Source: Deuterostichococcus epilithicus
Lineage: Eukaryota; Chlorophyta; Trebouxiophyceae; Prasiolales; Stichococcaceae
DNA length: 64,000 bases
NCBI GenBank assembly: GCA_033439295.1
Contig: JAVTLE010000013.1
Span: 248,001 to 312,000, forward strand
Direction of reading: 5' to 3'
Below the pieces are notes generated by a model, which was not told the DNA's origin, ran no database searches, and was given only the letters and a program-made list of their open reading frames with translations. Both the position numbers and the translations under genes were made by a program. Every line of letters starts with the position of its first letter. Position 1 is the first letter of the stretch. This document shows, in pieces, positions 24,701-35,156 of this stretch.

Positions 24701-25359
24701 CTCAGCAGCAGTGGCGCGTGCTTCCCCCGGCGGCGGCGCCTTGGGTCCCTTCTGTGCCGTGCCGCTGCCATCGCCACTGCCCGGCGTGCGCTGCCTCGGC
24801 GCTGCGGCGGCGGCCTGGCCCGCCGCGGCGCGTGTGCGGATGGGTATGGCGGGCCTGCGTGGTTGTGGGTCCACATATGCTGGCGACTTAGAAGCCAGTG
24901 GTGCAGGGTGCAGCTGTCCGTGTGTGCCAGGAGGTTCCAGAAACAGAGCCTGCAGGCCGGGCGAATGGCAGCCCATGCATCGGCATGGGCTGATTGTGCG
25001 GTCAACATATCGAACATGCATGTTGTGCACGCTGTGCATGGACTGGCGATTCTTCACCTCTCATTGAGCCCGTCAACCTGGAAGAAGACCGAGTGCACGC
25101 CGTGCGCCTGCAGCCCGCCCACTGATGCAGCCGCGCCATGCGAGAGGCATGCCCACTGCAACGGTACCAGCGCTCGCAGCCGGGTGAAGCTGGCGGGCCG
25201 CATTGCAGCCACGGGATCTGTCGGTGCGGACATGCAGCTAAAGATCTGCGCAGGACTGCTGACTTGGCGGGCCAGGACCCTGCTGCTCCCGAGGAGCGGC
25301 GACGCCATGATATCACCACCGCAAGCGCTCCTGCGGATCAAAGCATTCGTCGGTGCCAT
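21795..25359 (-). CDS. HIRAN-domain protein without a helicase
   Basis: Seven minus-strand exons: 25359-25078, 24949-24622, 24088-23898, 23183-23041, 22742-22664, 22362-22220, 21942-21795; phases agree and sum to 438 codons. Residues about 183-270 form a HIRAN domain: FRVVGVSFDGRQELLAAVSRG, then LVREPDNPHDANAVAVQT and GIGYVPREQ. HIRAN domains (HLTF, Rad5 and stand-alone bacterial proteins) bind single-stranded 3' DNA ends at stalled forks or breaks. No SNF2 or RING motifs are present; the C-terminal ~165 residues (ALPEALVHHTALSSALPHDD, WHTEDASKFFDPQTVRLLG, YLRHIDTQRAV, LDLSWLSDQGI) are unfamiliar. The first exon (MAPTNALIRRSACGG...) is Arg/Ser/Ala-rich, as an organelle leader would be, but is the least certain exon. 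Several introns carry decayed copies of the adjoining exons. Head-to-head with NOL12. Confidence 0.75.
22405..22455 (-). repeat. Decayed copy of the start of HIRAN-gene exon 6
   Basis: The plus-strand block GCCGCCACCCCCGGCAGCCGC followed by ACCGTCTGCAGGT mirrors the functional exon at 22321-22352 (GCCACCCCCAGCAGCCGCAC then TGTCTGCGGGT). It lies about 100 bases upstream in sense direction within intron 5. Confidence 0.7.
23255..23302 (-). repeat. Decayed copy of the start of HIRAN-gene exon 4
   Basis: Plus-strand GTCGACCGGCAGCGCCGGCA followed by GCAGCGGCTG repeats the functional exon at 23146-23180 (GTCGACCGCCAACGCCGGCA, GCAGCGGCTG). It lies about 115 bases upstream in sense direction within intron 3. 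Confidence 0.7.
23440..23790 (-). repeat. Decayed full-length copy of the HIRAN exon
   Basis: Three blocks match the functional HIRAN exon (23898-24088) in the same order. The block near 23461 (GTGAGGCCAATGCTGCCGAT, then GTCAGCCTG) matches its 3' end; the block near 23608 (ACCAGGCCAAAGGTG) matches its middle; the block near 23700-23745 matches its EPDNPHD region. The frame is broken throughout. Confidence 0.55.
24150..24465 (-). repeat. Array of four decayed copies of the HIRAN exon start
   Basis: Upstream (sense) of the true HIRAN exon start at 24088, intron 2 carries four copies of its first ~40 bases, near 24155-24200, 24229-24258, 24321-24362 and 24418-24460. All share the plus-strand phrase TTGTCCGGCTC-CGCAC or a close variant, followed by a GCATGGCC-like end. 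The nearest copy keeps a GCAG acceptor and reads HEVMSAQEPDNLHN in sense before a stop. Spacing is about 65-100 bases, giving a minisatellite-like array built from exon plus intron. Confidence 0.75.
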
Positions 25360-26003
25360 TTCAGCACCCCAGAAGACACATACCGTGGTCAGATGATAGA
25401 CGTGGGTTCGACGTCCCTGCGGAAGCTGGCAAGGCCAACACTTTGCAAACGGTGCAGACACCTGCAGCTCCTGGTTAGATGACGCGCTTGAATGAGCGTG
25501 CGCGATTCAGCAGCTGAAAGTGCTTTTAAGAACGTACAGGCGGACAGATGAGCGCCCTGCATATAGCGCCCTGCTTTACTAAACTATAATCCGAGACCCG
25601 TTCCGACACCGATGCAGTTTGAATTTGCTAGCAGACGGTGCAGCAATTTTTGGCGCGGTTGCAAAGGAATGAGCTGCTCGACAGACCTGCATATTGGCTT
25701 CGGGAATTGCAACTGGGAGACAATGTCGCGGTTTCGGAGCAAATCGTGCTGTCGAAACGTTCGCGGGACGTATGGCGGGAAGCTCTGCTGTCGGCAAGCT
25801 CTCAGAATTGCCAGATTTCTGCATCGGCGAGGTCTGCTTAACGGTTCGAACTAGTGGGTGGAGGCCCTGGGTAACTCTGAGACCTCTACAACCCGTTTGC
25901 CGCTCCTTGTTATTTTGGGCATCCTTCTGCCCTGCAAAAACTCCTTGCGCCGTTCTTCGCTTGTCAGCCACAGCAGCTGAAATCCACTCACGCTGCTTCT
26001 GAT
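25360..26003. promoter_or_regulatory. Bidirectional promoter region, HIRAN gene / NOL12
   Basis: 644 bases separate the two divergent start codons, so both promoters and 5'UTRs must lie here. The central part (about 25560-25760) is clearly less GC-rich than the flanking genes. No specific factor site was recognised. Confidence 0.5.
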
Positions 26004-27980
26004 ATGAAGCCCAAGCCGAAGCGGCAGCCGCATGTCTTCTCGGGCCGGGATGCGCTGGCATACCAGCAGCGGCGCGCCGACGAGGAGGCGCCCTCGAACA
26101 CGCACGTGCAGAAGCGCAACCGCGCAGAAAAGGGGCTGGAGGTGGTGTTCAATCCGGCTGGCCACAAGTGAGCCGCTGAACTGAGACTACCTGGCGACCA
26201 CCTGGATGGTGACACGGCGACCGCCGGTCATTGCCGTCCCTGTTAGCGCTTTGATGTGTGAAGACTGGCGCAATGTCAACCCACACTCGACACGTTGACG
26301 CGCAGGAGCTTTGTGACCGGATTCCACAAGCGCAAGGAGCAACGCCGGAAGGATGCCATGAAGTGAGCCGGCCCCTCCCTCTCGGTTAGACATGCGCACC
26401 TGGCCGCAATCAACACACGGCAGCACCCTACAGCTCACATGCTGTGCCTGGGTCACCTGCAGAGTGTGCTCAATGCAGGAAGATCGAGGAGAAGGAAAAG
26501 CTGCAGCGGCTGGAGGATCGGAAACAGGTGCACTGCTATTCCTGCGCCTTTCAGGGGGCTGCAAGTCAAGCTCCAGAAGTGCAGTTGGCACCTGGCCGCC
26601 TGCAGCCTACGAGGCAGCTGCATGCGTTTATCGCCTGCACTGCTGACCCGATGGCAGGTGACTCCCGCGACACACTCAGCCGCTTGGCGCAGTGGCGCCG
26701 GCGGTTGCGGCGCCTGCTGCGCCTGCGCCTGCACAGATGCAACGTTGCCGTAGCTCTGCCAGCGGATACAGTGCGACTCACTGGTGACGCTTCGACGTGT
26801 CTCACCTGGCTCCAAGCACGAGTCACTACCCGCATGCAGCGACGGGAGGAGCTGCGGCAGCGGCTGCACCTTGACAAGTATCTGTCGCCAGAGATGATAG
26901 AGGAGCCGGAAGCGCGCGATGCCACGGGGCCACGGGCAGCGCCTGCCGCGGTGGACATGTTCGACTGCGATGGCGTGACGACCACCGTGACCACCATCGC
27001 CATGCACAGCGATGACGAAGGGTGCGCCGCACCGCCGCCGCCAGCTGCTGTTGGCACAGGGGCTGACAGCTGGTTTTCGACTGCTGTGAGACGTCCAAAG
27101 TCAGGAAGGAATCGAGCTCCTGGCGTATGCTCATCCGGTCGTGGCTGTAGGATTCAGCATGCGGCGTCACCGACCACCCTGGGGCACGCATGATTGCTGC
27201 GTGTTCAATGGCTTGCAGCATTGTGTGTGCATCCCCTGCAGGCCGGGCGGTGCTGATGCGTCCAGCAGCAGCGATGAGGACTGTGAGGCAGTCCCTGCAG
27301 CGGCGGTGCTGGCGACCGACGCCGCAGCACCTTCAGACAGCGAAGCCTCAGAGGCCTCCGCCAGCAGCGCAGACGGCTTCCCGACAGCTGCTGCAGCGCG
27401 TGACGGCGCAGCGGCGGCGGCGGCGGCGGCGGGCCTTCTCGGCGAAGAGGGCGGCGGCGCGGCGGCGGCAGCCGCGGAAGCAGAGGAAGGAGAGCAGGCG
27501 GGCGGCAACGGGCCGCTCGCAGCCAGGGGCCCGATGATCGACCGCGGCGTTGTGCTGCGGCCGTCGCGATCGACCAAGCGGCGGCGCAAGAAGGAAAAGC
27601 TGGAGCAGACACGCGCGAAGGAGCAGGGTGGGCGCCCTGTCAAATGCTCATTCTATCCTCCGAAACGTGCTGCCGCTGCCTGTCTCCCGAGCGAGTGCAA
27701 ATCATGTCACAGGCTGCAGTGGTGCCAAGAGAGGGCCATGGAAGACCAGGCACCACTTGTGCATCACCTCCCGAGTGCTACAGCCGGCGGCAGCATGTGC
27801 CACCTTTTGAGCCAGCATCCTGACGTCGGCATCGCACTGCTTGCAGGCAAGCGCGCTCTGAGGGAGCCGGCGGTTCAGAAGCCCGGCAAGGGTGGCGCCA
27901 AGGCCAGCAAAAAGTTGGGCGTAAAGTCCGCTGGGAAGTCGGGCAGGGCCAGTAAGCATGGCGGCCCAAAGCGGCGTTGA
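26004..27980 (+). CDS. NOL12: Nucleolar protein 12 / Rrp17 family rRNA-processing protein
   Basis: Six exons: 26004-26167, 26306-26362, 26479-26527, 26840-27021, 27242-27627, 27847-27980, exactly 324 codons. The diagnostic family block spans exons 1-4: LEVVFNPAGHK, SFVTGFHKRKEQRRKDAMK, KIEEKEKLQRLEDRKQ and RREELRQRLHLDKYL, a long basic/acidic helix as in yeast Rrp17 and human NOL12. These proteins are nucleolar 5'-3' exonuclease or RNA-binding factors needed for pre-rRNA processing towards the large subunit. Exon 5 encodes an acidic Ser/Asp stretch (SSSSDED), an Ala/Gly-rich linker with GCG repeats, and MIDRGVVLRPSRSTKRRRKK. The tail is Lys-rich (KPGKGGAKASKKLG..., ending KHGGPKRR) and is probably a nucleolar targeting signal. 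The start MKPKPKRQPHVFSG fits the family N-terminus. A diverged copy of the 3' end of this gene lies at 29095-29260. Confidence 0.9.
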
Positions 27981-28639
27981 CATGCTGGAGCCTTTCAATG
28001 CTGATGTTGCCTCTCGAGGTGTACTTTTGTATGAAGTAAAGTTGGAAAAAAGGATGGATGAACGGGCCTGTGGCGTCGGATGGCGTTGGCAGCACATTAC
28101 AGACGAAGGCGGAGAAGCTGCTTCAGTAGCCTGAAGCTCAAAAATGATTGGCTATTCAAGTGCGGAGCTGTCATGCAAGGGAGCAGCATGCACGACACCC
28201 CTGAGGCAACAACAGCCGCCTGACAAACCATCTGCAGCTAGACCCGGTGCCCAATTGTTCCGACACGCTCCAAACAGCGAAGTGCCTGGTCATGCCATCA
28301 CCGACAGCGGCAGTGGCAAACTTGTTTCATGTCAAATCCGTCTGCCGCAGCCGGCACCCAGCCTGGCGCAGAGTCGAAGCGAACACGCGCAGCACAGCCC
28401 TCGTTCACTTCACAACTCCAAGCTCACATTCTGGCAGGCAAAAGGAGCTCCAGGTCCAATCGTCGCTCCTCCGCACCTTGCAGCAGGGGGCGCCTGCGGT
28501 AGGATCACCACAACAGTCGCACTTCACGGCGCCTGGGTGCCCTCAAAAGCCGTAAGTGAACCATTTGTGGACACTCTGCGCAAGGGCGTGTGACCGGCTC
28601 CTTGCCGCAGATTCTGCGGCTGGCTGCATCAGCACGCGG
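27981..28639. other. Convergent 3' flanks of NOL12 and a small minus-strand gene
   Basis: Contains the NOL12 3'UTR and the 3'UTR of the gene ending at 28640. A plus-strand frame reaching 28593 (...VPSKAVSEPFVDTLRKGV) looks coding-like at its end but has no partner exon or family match. Confidence 0.4.
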
Positions 28640-29045
28640 TCAATAGCCCACCTGTTGGCACCTACATGAATCGCGCGGCTTCTCCGTGTGTTTGCCGAGC
28701 ATGTTATTCACCAGAGATCGCGTGCCGACCGGGCCAAGCACAACGTAGGCCACGAACAACACGGCAAGCAGCCTCAGGCCGCACTCGCCCAGGTCTTCGA
28801 CTATAAACCGCTGCATGAGCGGCCACTTTGTGTGAGAAGTTCAAGCAGCTTCTTGTTATGGCCACAGTGATGACATGCAGCCAGTCTGAACAAAAGCCTA
28901 CGCTCACCGATATGTTGATTCGAGGCGGCGGCTGTTCATCATTGCTCTGCTGTGCCGCGCGCACGAGCACGCCACGCCTGCGGCTGCAACAACACAAAAT
29001 TTGACTGGCTGAAAGCAATGATGAGCTTGCAGCTGCATCGAGCAT
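28640..29045 (-). CDS. Small plastid-targeted single-pass membrane protein
   Basis: Two minus-strand exons, 29045-28908 and 28810-28640, phase 0, about 102 residues; an alternative acceptor at 28825 adds five residues in frame. Exon 1 encodes a typical chloroplast transit peptide: Ser/Ala-rich start (MLDAAASSSLLSASQ), then CCCSRRRGVLVRA ending in a VRA-A cleavage context. Exon 2 encodes RFIVEDLGECGLRLLAVLFV, continuing as a hydrophobic helix (AYVVLGPVGTRSL), then a short polar tail ending in GKHTEKPRDS and ten further residues. I do not recognise the family; the size and layout resemble small thylakoid or envelope subunits. It shares its upstream region with the OXA-type insertase, whose substrates are membrane proteins of this kind, but adjacency alone is weak evidence. 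Confidence 0.6.
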
Positions 29046-29727
29046 GCAAGTTCGAGCCTTGCCTACGCTGAGTGCATGCACAAACATGCGGAGGCCAGTA
29101 AGCCGTTGGGCGTGAACCGGTAAGACGTTGGGCGGGGCCAGCAAGCACGGCGGCTCAAAGCGGCGGTGACATGCTTAGGCTTTTCAATGCTGAAGATGCC
29201 ACTTGTGCTGTCTTTTCGCGTGAAGTCGTGAGAAGGAATGTCATGATGGATGTGCCGCAGGCGCACACCGACATTTAGTGGCGACGCAGGCCACTGCATG
29301 TGGATGTGGATTGTGGAGGTTTGGACCGGCGAACCTGATCGCGAACGTGTTGCAGGTCGTTCAAAGTGGGTTCTCGATTTTTCGAGGCAAGCATGAAAGC
29401 ACTTTGTGAGCGACTGCGAGAAGCTGATTCAGCTGCTGACTGCAACTGGCACGTGACGCTTCACGGCACCCGCATTCTGGCCCCGACTTCCACACTCACC
29501 CGTTCCAAATCCGCGCTGTTGAGTTCGCTGTGACCGAAGTGCCAGTTGCAGTGACAAGGCTGTCACTTTGCTGACATCACTGGCTGAGATCGAGTCATCA
29601 CTCCAGCTCCGATCACCTCTGGCCCATCTGAGGCATCCCAGCATCGTCACCAGTCCTCTCTGCAGCCAGCACCCGAAGTCGCTGGATTGCTTACTCAGCC
29701 ATTCAGGCAGTGCTTAGCCAAAAGATC
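29046..29727. promoter_or_regulatory. Divergent promoter region invaded by a NOL12 3'-end copy
   Basis: Separates the starts of the small plastid-type gene (minus) and the OXA-type insertase gene (plus). Its left third is occupied by a diverged copy of the NOL12 3' end (29095-29260). The remainder has no clear signal. Confidence 0.45.
29095..29260 (+). pseudogene. Partial duplicate of the NOL12 3' end
   Basis: Aligns by eye with 27915-28070 over about 150 bases, through the last coding bases and into the 3'UTR. Shared pieces in order: TTGGGCGT, GGGCCAG-AAGCA-GGCGG, CAAAGCGGCG-TGACATGCT, TTTTCAATGCTGA-GATGCC and GATGGATG. The copy still encodes SKHGGSKRR and a stop at the same place, but nothing upstream is present, so it is not a gene. 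It lies about 1.2 kb from the original in the same orientation, across the small minus-strand gene. Confidence 0.8.
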
Positions 29728-32700
29728 ATGCACCATGCAAGGAGGCATGCACTCTCAGCCGTCAGCGATGCATGGGCTGCAGCAGTCGCCGATGCAGGCG
29801 TGAAGGCCGGACCGTCCGTCACAGGGCGGCTGCGAGCATGCTTTCAGGACTCCTGCGCACGAGCACTCCGTGCAAAACATATTTCGTCAGCCGGCAGCAC
29901 GCTGACATGGGCACCTGTCGAAGCAGCTCGGCCTGCAGGCCAACTTCAACTGCCAGGACGGCGACGCGCCGGCGCGAGCCCGCTGAATCTGTCGTCGCAC
30001 ACCGGGGCGGGCGCCGGCCCGCGACTCTGCAGCTCGGCAGCCATCGCCGCGCTCCCGCATCACATAGGCGCCGGCCTGGGGGCAGCTGACGATGAGGAAC
30101 AGCAGCGGCTTGGTTTGGAGCAGCAGCGGCTCGGCACAACGCCTGGCAGCTACGTACGTGGCAGCCCCAGGCTGGCAGCGGTCGCGGCGATGGCTGCGGT
30201 GGCGCCAGCGGAGGCAATTGCCGCAGACGGCTTCGGCCCGGTGGTCGGCACTATCCAGCTGATTGACGGGCTGCATGCGGCGACGGGGCTGCCCTGGTGG
30301 GTGACGTTGTCCGCCACAGCGCTGGGTGAGCATCGCTTCACTGCCTTCCATGGCCGTTGCTGGCAGGCGTCAAGTGACAGGAGAATTGCCATGCATCCTC
30401 GATCATCAATTGAAGCTCGAGGTGACTGCGCAAACCCCAGCTTGTGTCCTGGAGACGCATGAATGCAAGAAGCCTGGCGTGCAAACTGCATGAGATCCTG
30501 TTTCATGGCGTGCAGGTGTTCGGCTGGCAATGCTGCCGCTGTCGCTGCAGCAGATGCGAGCGGCCGCGGCAACCTGGCCGCTCTTCCAGCAGGTGCATGT
30601 CCGTCCGTCCATCCAGTGTGGATTACCCTGCCACCTGCGGAGCAGAAGTCGGTGGCAGGTTTGATGTTCGCTGCTCGGGTTTCACCGGCAGCAACTGGTG
30701 ACTGTCCTCATGTCCAGCATAGGCGCGCAGCATGGCCGCGGCACAGGCGGCGGCCTCCGGCGGCGGTGGCGGAGGCGGCACCGCCGCTGGACCAGCTGAA
30801 ATCAACGGCATGCCAGCGGCGCCCAGCGCAGCGGCAGGGTCCGCCCGCGGTGCTCCGGCAGCGGCAGGCGCAAATGGTCCCGGAGACCCTGCCGGGGAGT
30901 CGGCGGTGGCGGCGGCGGCGCCTGGCCGCGCGGCTGCGCTGGGCCGCACCGCGGCGGTGTTCCACGAGCTGCGGGCGGCCGCTGGCGCGCCGCACCCCGG
31001 CTGGATCCTGGCAGTGCCACTCATCCAGGTGCGCGACCGCGCAGTCATCGTGTCGTCTGCTGCGCGGACACCTGCGCCAGGGAAATGCAGCCCAGTGACA
31101 AGCAGCAGCAGGCGAGGGTGCCCTGTTTCAGTGTTTGCCCCGGATACCAGCAAGACGCCTCCTGCTGAACACCAGGCGATCACCACCAGCTGCGCGGCGG
31201 TGCGCCTGCAGCACGAGACCTCACAATTCGACTGCGCCGCACAGCTGCCGCAGCTGGACAGACGCTGGAGAGGGTGGAAGTACAGCATACGGCGACACCT
31301 TCCCAGAAGCTCGTCCCGCCCTCCCCCCTGCAGATGCCGGTGTTTGTGACGGCCATGTGGGCGACGCGGCGGATGGCAGTGGCACCCTGGCCGGGATTCT
31401 CCGACGGCGGCGCGCTCTGGTTCCCCGACCTCACAGTGCCCGCCGTGGACGCCTCTGCACAAGCGCTGCAGGTACTGCCTTGCTGACTGCTGCAGCGGAA
31501 CAGGAAGGGGTGATGGGCTGCAGTCCAATTACACGTAGAGCAACTGCAAACTGCCCGTCAGTCCCATGCTCAAGGGTCTCCTGCTGCACTCGAGGAAACC
31601 TCCTGTTACTGTTCTTGAGCCTGCTGCATGCTGCAGTGCCTACACCCTAGCATCGGCAGTGGCCCGCGCATTTCATGCAGAGTCGTCAAGACAGCACAGC
31701 AGCAGCGACGGCGCTGTGAATTGCCACGCCCTGCACATGGCGCATCCTGCTGCAGCGGCTATGTCTTGCTCCTGTTCTGCTGCGAGCGCCACTACATCTG
31801 GCTGGACCCACAGCAGCATGTGATCGGCAGCTGCAATCGCCGGAAATTAGAAGCGCCAGCAGTGATTGACTGGTGCGGTCTGATCATGCTGGCAGGGGCT
31901 CGTGCCGCTGGGCAGCGCCGGCATCGTGCTGCCGGTGTGCGTCGCCGCCGTAATGTTCGCCAATGTCGGCTGCGCCTTCGGTACGGCGGCCACCAACGGC
32001 AAGCGAGGTGGGTTTGCCACTCCACTGAGCGGATGCTGCATTCGCTGGAGTCGCCAGAAAATGGGCATTCTGCCCTGTTCCTGCTCACCGCTCACCTGCT
32101 GCCCCCGAAACCCTGAGGACAACGAATGTGTGCTCGCCCTGCTGTCGCACCCATTCCGCCGACTCCCTGCAGGCGCAGTGGAGGCGTGGCTGTTCGGCAA
32201 GCTGCGCCTGTTCCTGGAGTGGCTCACGGTGCCGATGCTGCTGGTGGCGCTGCAGCTGCCGCACGCGTCGCTGGTGTACTGGCTGACCAGCGGCCTGTAC
32301 ACCCTGGGGCAGCACTACGCGCTGCGCCTGCCCGCCATCAGGTGCGGCCATGCAAGGGAGAGCATCACTGTCCTGAACAGAGACATGAGCCTGCAGTTGC
32401 GTTGTGAGCCATGCGTCACATGTCTGGGACCGAAGCTAGCGAGCGGCCGCTGCAGCATCTACTCCATGTGCACACAGAATACACTCCGAGCCACCCGAGT
32501 CTGTGAGAGACCCTTCCCGACTCGACCGGCTTTCTGGTCCAGGGGTGTCGCAGCCCAGCACAACCAGGGCCTCTTGCACGAGGCAGCCCTATTGACCGTT
32601 GCAGGATGCGGGCTGCTGCAAGCTGGCAGCCACTCTCACCACTGCTCATGTGCAGCTTGCAACACCACGCTGGCTGGGCTCCATGTGGTCGCCCCACTCG

Positions 32701-34341
32701 CTCGCAGGGACGCCGCAGGCCTGGCGTCGCCAGCAGCCGACAGGGGCCGGCTGCTGGACCGGCGGGCGCCGCCGGGCAGCCGCCCTGCGCCGAGTGCGGA
32801 GGTCGGCGAGGACGCCCGGCATCTCGCAGATGCGCTCACGGATGTGCCGACGCTCCTCCGGAAGGCGAGCACGGCAAGCAGCCTTGGCAGCACATGCGGC
32901 ACATGACTTCATCGTTGGAATGTGCCCTGGCCTCCTTTCACGATTGATTGCCAGCGTCTTGCACCTCGCACCAAAAGCACCCAATTGGGTGGACGGCAGC
33001 TGGGTGTCTCGCGTCTGCGGCGGCCCTGCAGAAGCCGTCACTGAAGAGGCTCTGCGAACACACGGTCTTACCTAGCTTACCGATATGCCCTAAGGTGTGC
33101 TGTGCACAGGCTGCGGAGTACGTGGCAGCGGGGCAGGCGGGCAGCGGCGCGCATCTGCTGCGGCGTGTGTTGCAGCTACGCCCCGGCCACGCCAGCGGCA
33201 GCTTCGCCTTGGGCCAGGTGACGGCTGGTCCGCTTGCACAACCGAAAATGATGCATCGCCACCCGCTGGACCCCCAATGTGATGGCTGGCCGAGAGCAGC
33301 CTGGGATGACTTCAGCAGTTCATGAGACTTCACACCAGCAGCACCCCCATGTTGCTGAAATTGATGCCACAGGATTGCGAGGGCTGATGTTACCTGTGCT
33401 GCATGGCTGGGGCCACAGGCCAGCGCTGATGCAGTGTGGGTCGCCCACTGCATGAGATCCTTCATCCTGCCCTACTCACCAGCCTGGCTGCACGTGTCTG
33501 AAGGTCCATGCGTCGCTGGGGAACTGGCCGGCGTCCGCGGCGGCATACGGCGCAGCGGCGGACGCATGGAATGCCGAGCCACGGGAGCGGGCGCGGGCAC
33601 TGCTCGGCCGCGGCATCGCGCTCGACAGACAGGTGGGTCGTGTAGTGTATGCCCACATGCACCGACAGGTTGAGCACTCGCTGCCGGAAGCACGTGGGCG
33701 CCGCCAGCCTGCACCTGGCGGCATCCAGAAGAGCTTTGCCTATGCGATCAGGCTCAGGAATCCTTCGTGCAAGCAGCACCTCTTTGCCGGGATGTGGGCT
33801 GCCTCTACCCTGGCGCCCCGGGCGCGAGAATCGTCTTCCGTCTGGTGTGAATGGCGAGTCCTCCATAGAGGCACGGTGCTGCAGCGCCTGACGTTCAGGC
33901 TCACGCTGAATGCAGGGCGACGTTCAGGGCGCCCTGGCAGCCCTGCTGGCTGCGGCGGACCTGTCGGCGCCGCAGCAGCCCCCCGCTCGGCCGCCCCTGA
34001 TCCCGCAGCGGACCTTCGCGTCGCGGCCACGCAAGGCCGCCAGGGACAGCCGCGGGAGCGGCCAGCAGCGCAGCCCAGAGCCGCTGCCCAGTGCGGGCAC
34101 CGCTGGTGCATCGGCGGGTGCGGACGCCGCCGAGGCACCAGTCGGTGGCGGCGGCGGCGGCGGCGGCGATGGCGGCAGGAGCACAGCGCTGCGGGCGCTG
34201 CTGAGCGCGGGCAGCATGCTGGCGCGCACGGGGCGGAAGCAGGAGGCCGCGGAAGTCGTGCGCCGGGCGGTCGCGCTGGACCCGCGGCTGCGAAAAAAGT
34301 TTCTGGACCCGCTGGAGGCTGAGCTGAAGGCGGCCCGATGA
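29728..34341 (+). CDS. OXA1/ALB3/YidC-family insertase with C-terminal TPR region
   Basis: Ten exons: 29728-30325, 30516-30592, 30723-31028, 31334-31471, 31896-32007, 32173-32341, 32708-32843, 33110-33217, 33504-33632, 33916-34341, giving 733 codons. An Arg/Ala/Ser-rich N-terminus (MHHARRHALSAVSD...) fits an organelle leader. Core insertase signatures are in order: HAATGLPWWVTLSATALG with VRLAMLPLSLQQMRA, the amphipathic WPLFQQ segment, MPVFVTAMWATRRMA, LVPLGSAGIVLPVCVAAVMF, and LRLFLEWLTVPMLLVALQLP followed by SLVYWLTSGLYTLGQ. Exons 7-10 encode a TPR-like helical repeat region (AAEYVAAGQAGSGAHLLRRV; RARALLGRGIALDRQ; GRKQEAAEVVRRAVALDPRL). This TPR fusion is the plant OXA2/COX18-type arrangement, which inserts inner-membrane proteins such as cytochrome oxidase subunits. 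Exon 3 adds a roughly 65-residue Ala/Gly insertion in the matrix-side loop. Mitochondrial rather than plastid location is inferred from the TPR type. Confidence 0.88.
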
Positions 34342-35156
34342 CACTCCTGTCCACATCTGCTCGAGAACTGCGGCCTTCATTCTGCAATCGCTGACACACG
34401 GAACTGATCCACGGCCCACCTGAACCATGATGGTCTGACAAAAGTGGCGGAATGGCGCCGTGCCGCTCCCCTTGGGCCTAGCTATCCTGAAAGATACACC
34501 CTCGGGGCTAGCTCCACACCGTTCGAGTGTCAAGAGCTGCCCTCAGGTATCATGACGTCGGTCGTGCAGGGCTGCAAATGTGCAAGGAAAGCACCAGCAT
34601 ACAGCATGGGCGTGCAATGTGCATGTCCTTCCAAAAGGCACACATCGCGTGAAAGGCTCCGCCCTTCCAGATCAGCAAAACTCTAAAACGCAGCTCCAGC
34701 GAGGTTTGGCCAGCCTCTTTTTCAGCAGACGCAAGCATTTGCAACCAGCATCGCGGCAAGTTTAACAAACTGTTCTGCGTGCTGGCGGCCAAGACTGAAC
34801 ACACCACGATTGGTGAACGAAGGGGTTGCACCACGTGCTCATGTCGGACTCCACCTAGCTCTGGTTCTTTGCACCCTGCGCCGGTTTTGACATGAGTCCG
34901 AGCTCCCGCTGATCTGAGAGCTCATCCAGATTCCAGTCCGGACAGCTTTGCAGCGACGCATTGACTCGGCTGCAGTCTCCTGTGAAGTACTGACCCTCCT
35001 TGGTGGCGCTGGTCCAAGCAGCTGGCATCCCTGAACCAGTACTTGCCGAAACAAAGGACGTTTGCAAGTCATATCGATGCAGCATTCGGCATGCTAAGCT
35101 GGCACATGCGGGAACCGCTGCACCGCCTTCGGCAGTCCTGCCGCCGCTAAGGGCCA
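34342..35156. other. Intergenic; 3' flank of the insertase gene
   Basis: No phase-consistent coding chain, RNA gene or repeat was seen. It should contain the insertase 3'UTR and the promoter of the phosphatase-like gene. Confidence 0.4.

Noticed and set aside
28144-28593. 149-codon plus-strand frame downstream of NOL12
   Set aside because: No splice structure, no family resemblance, and it lies in the space between two convergent genes.
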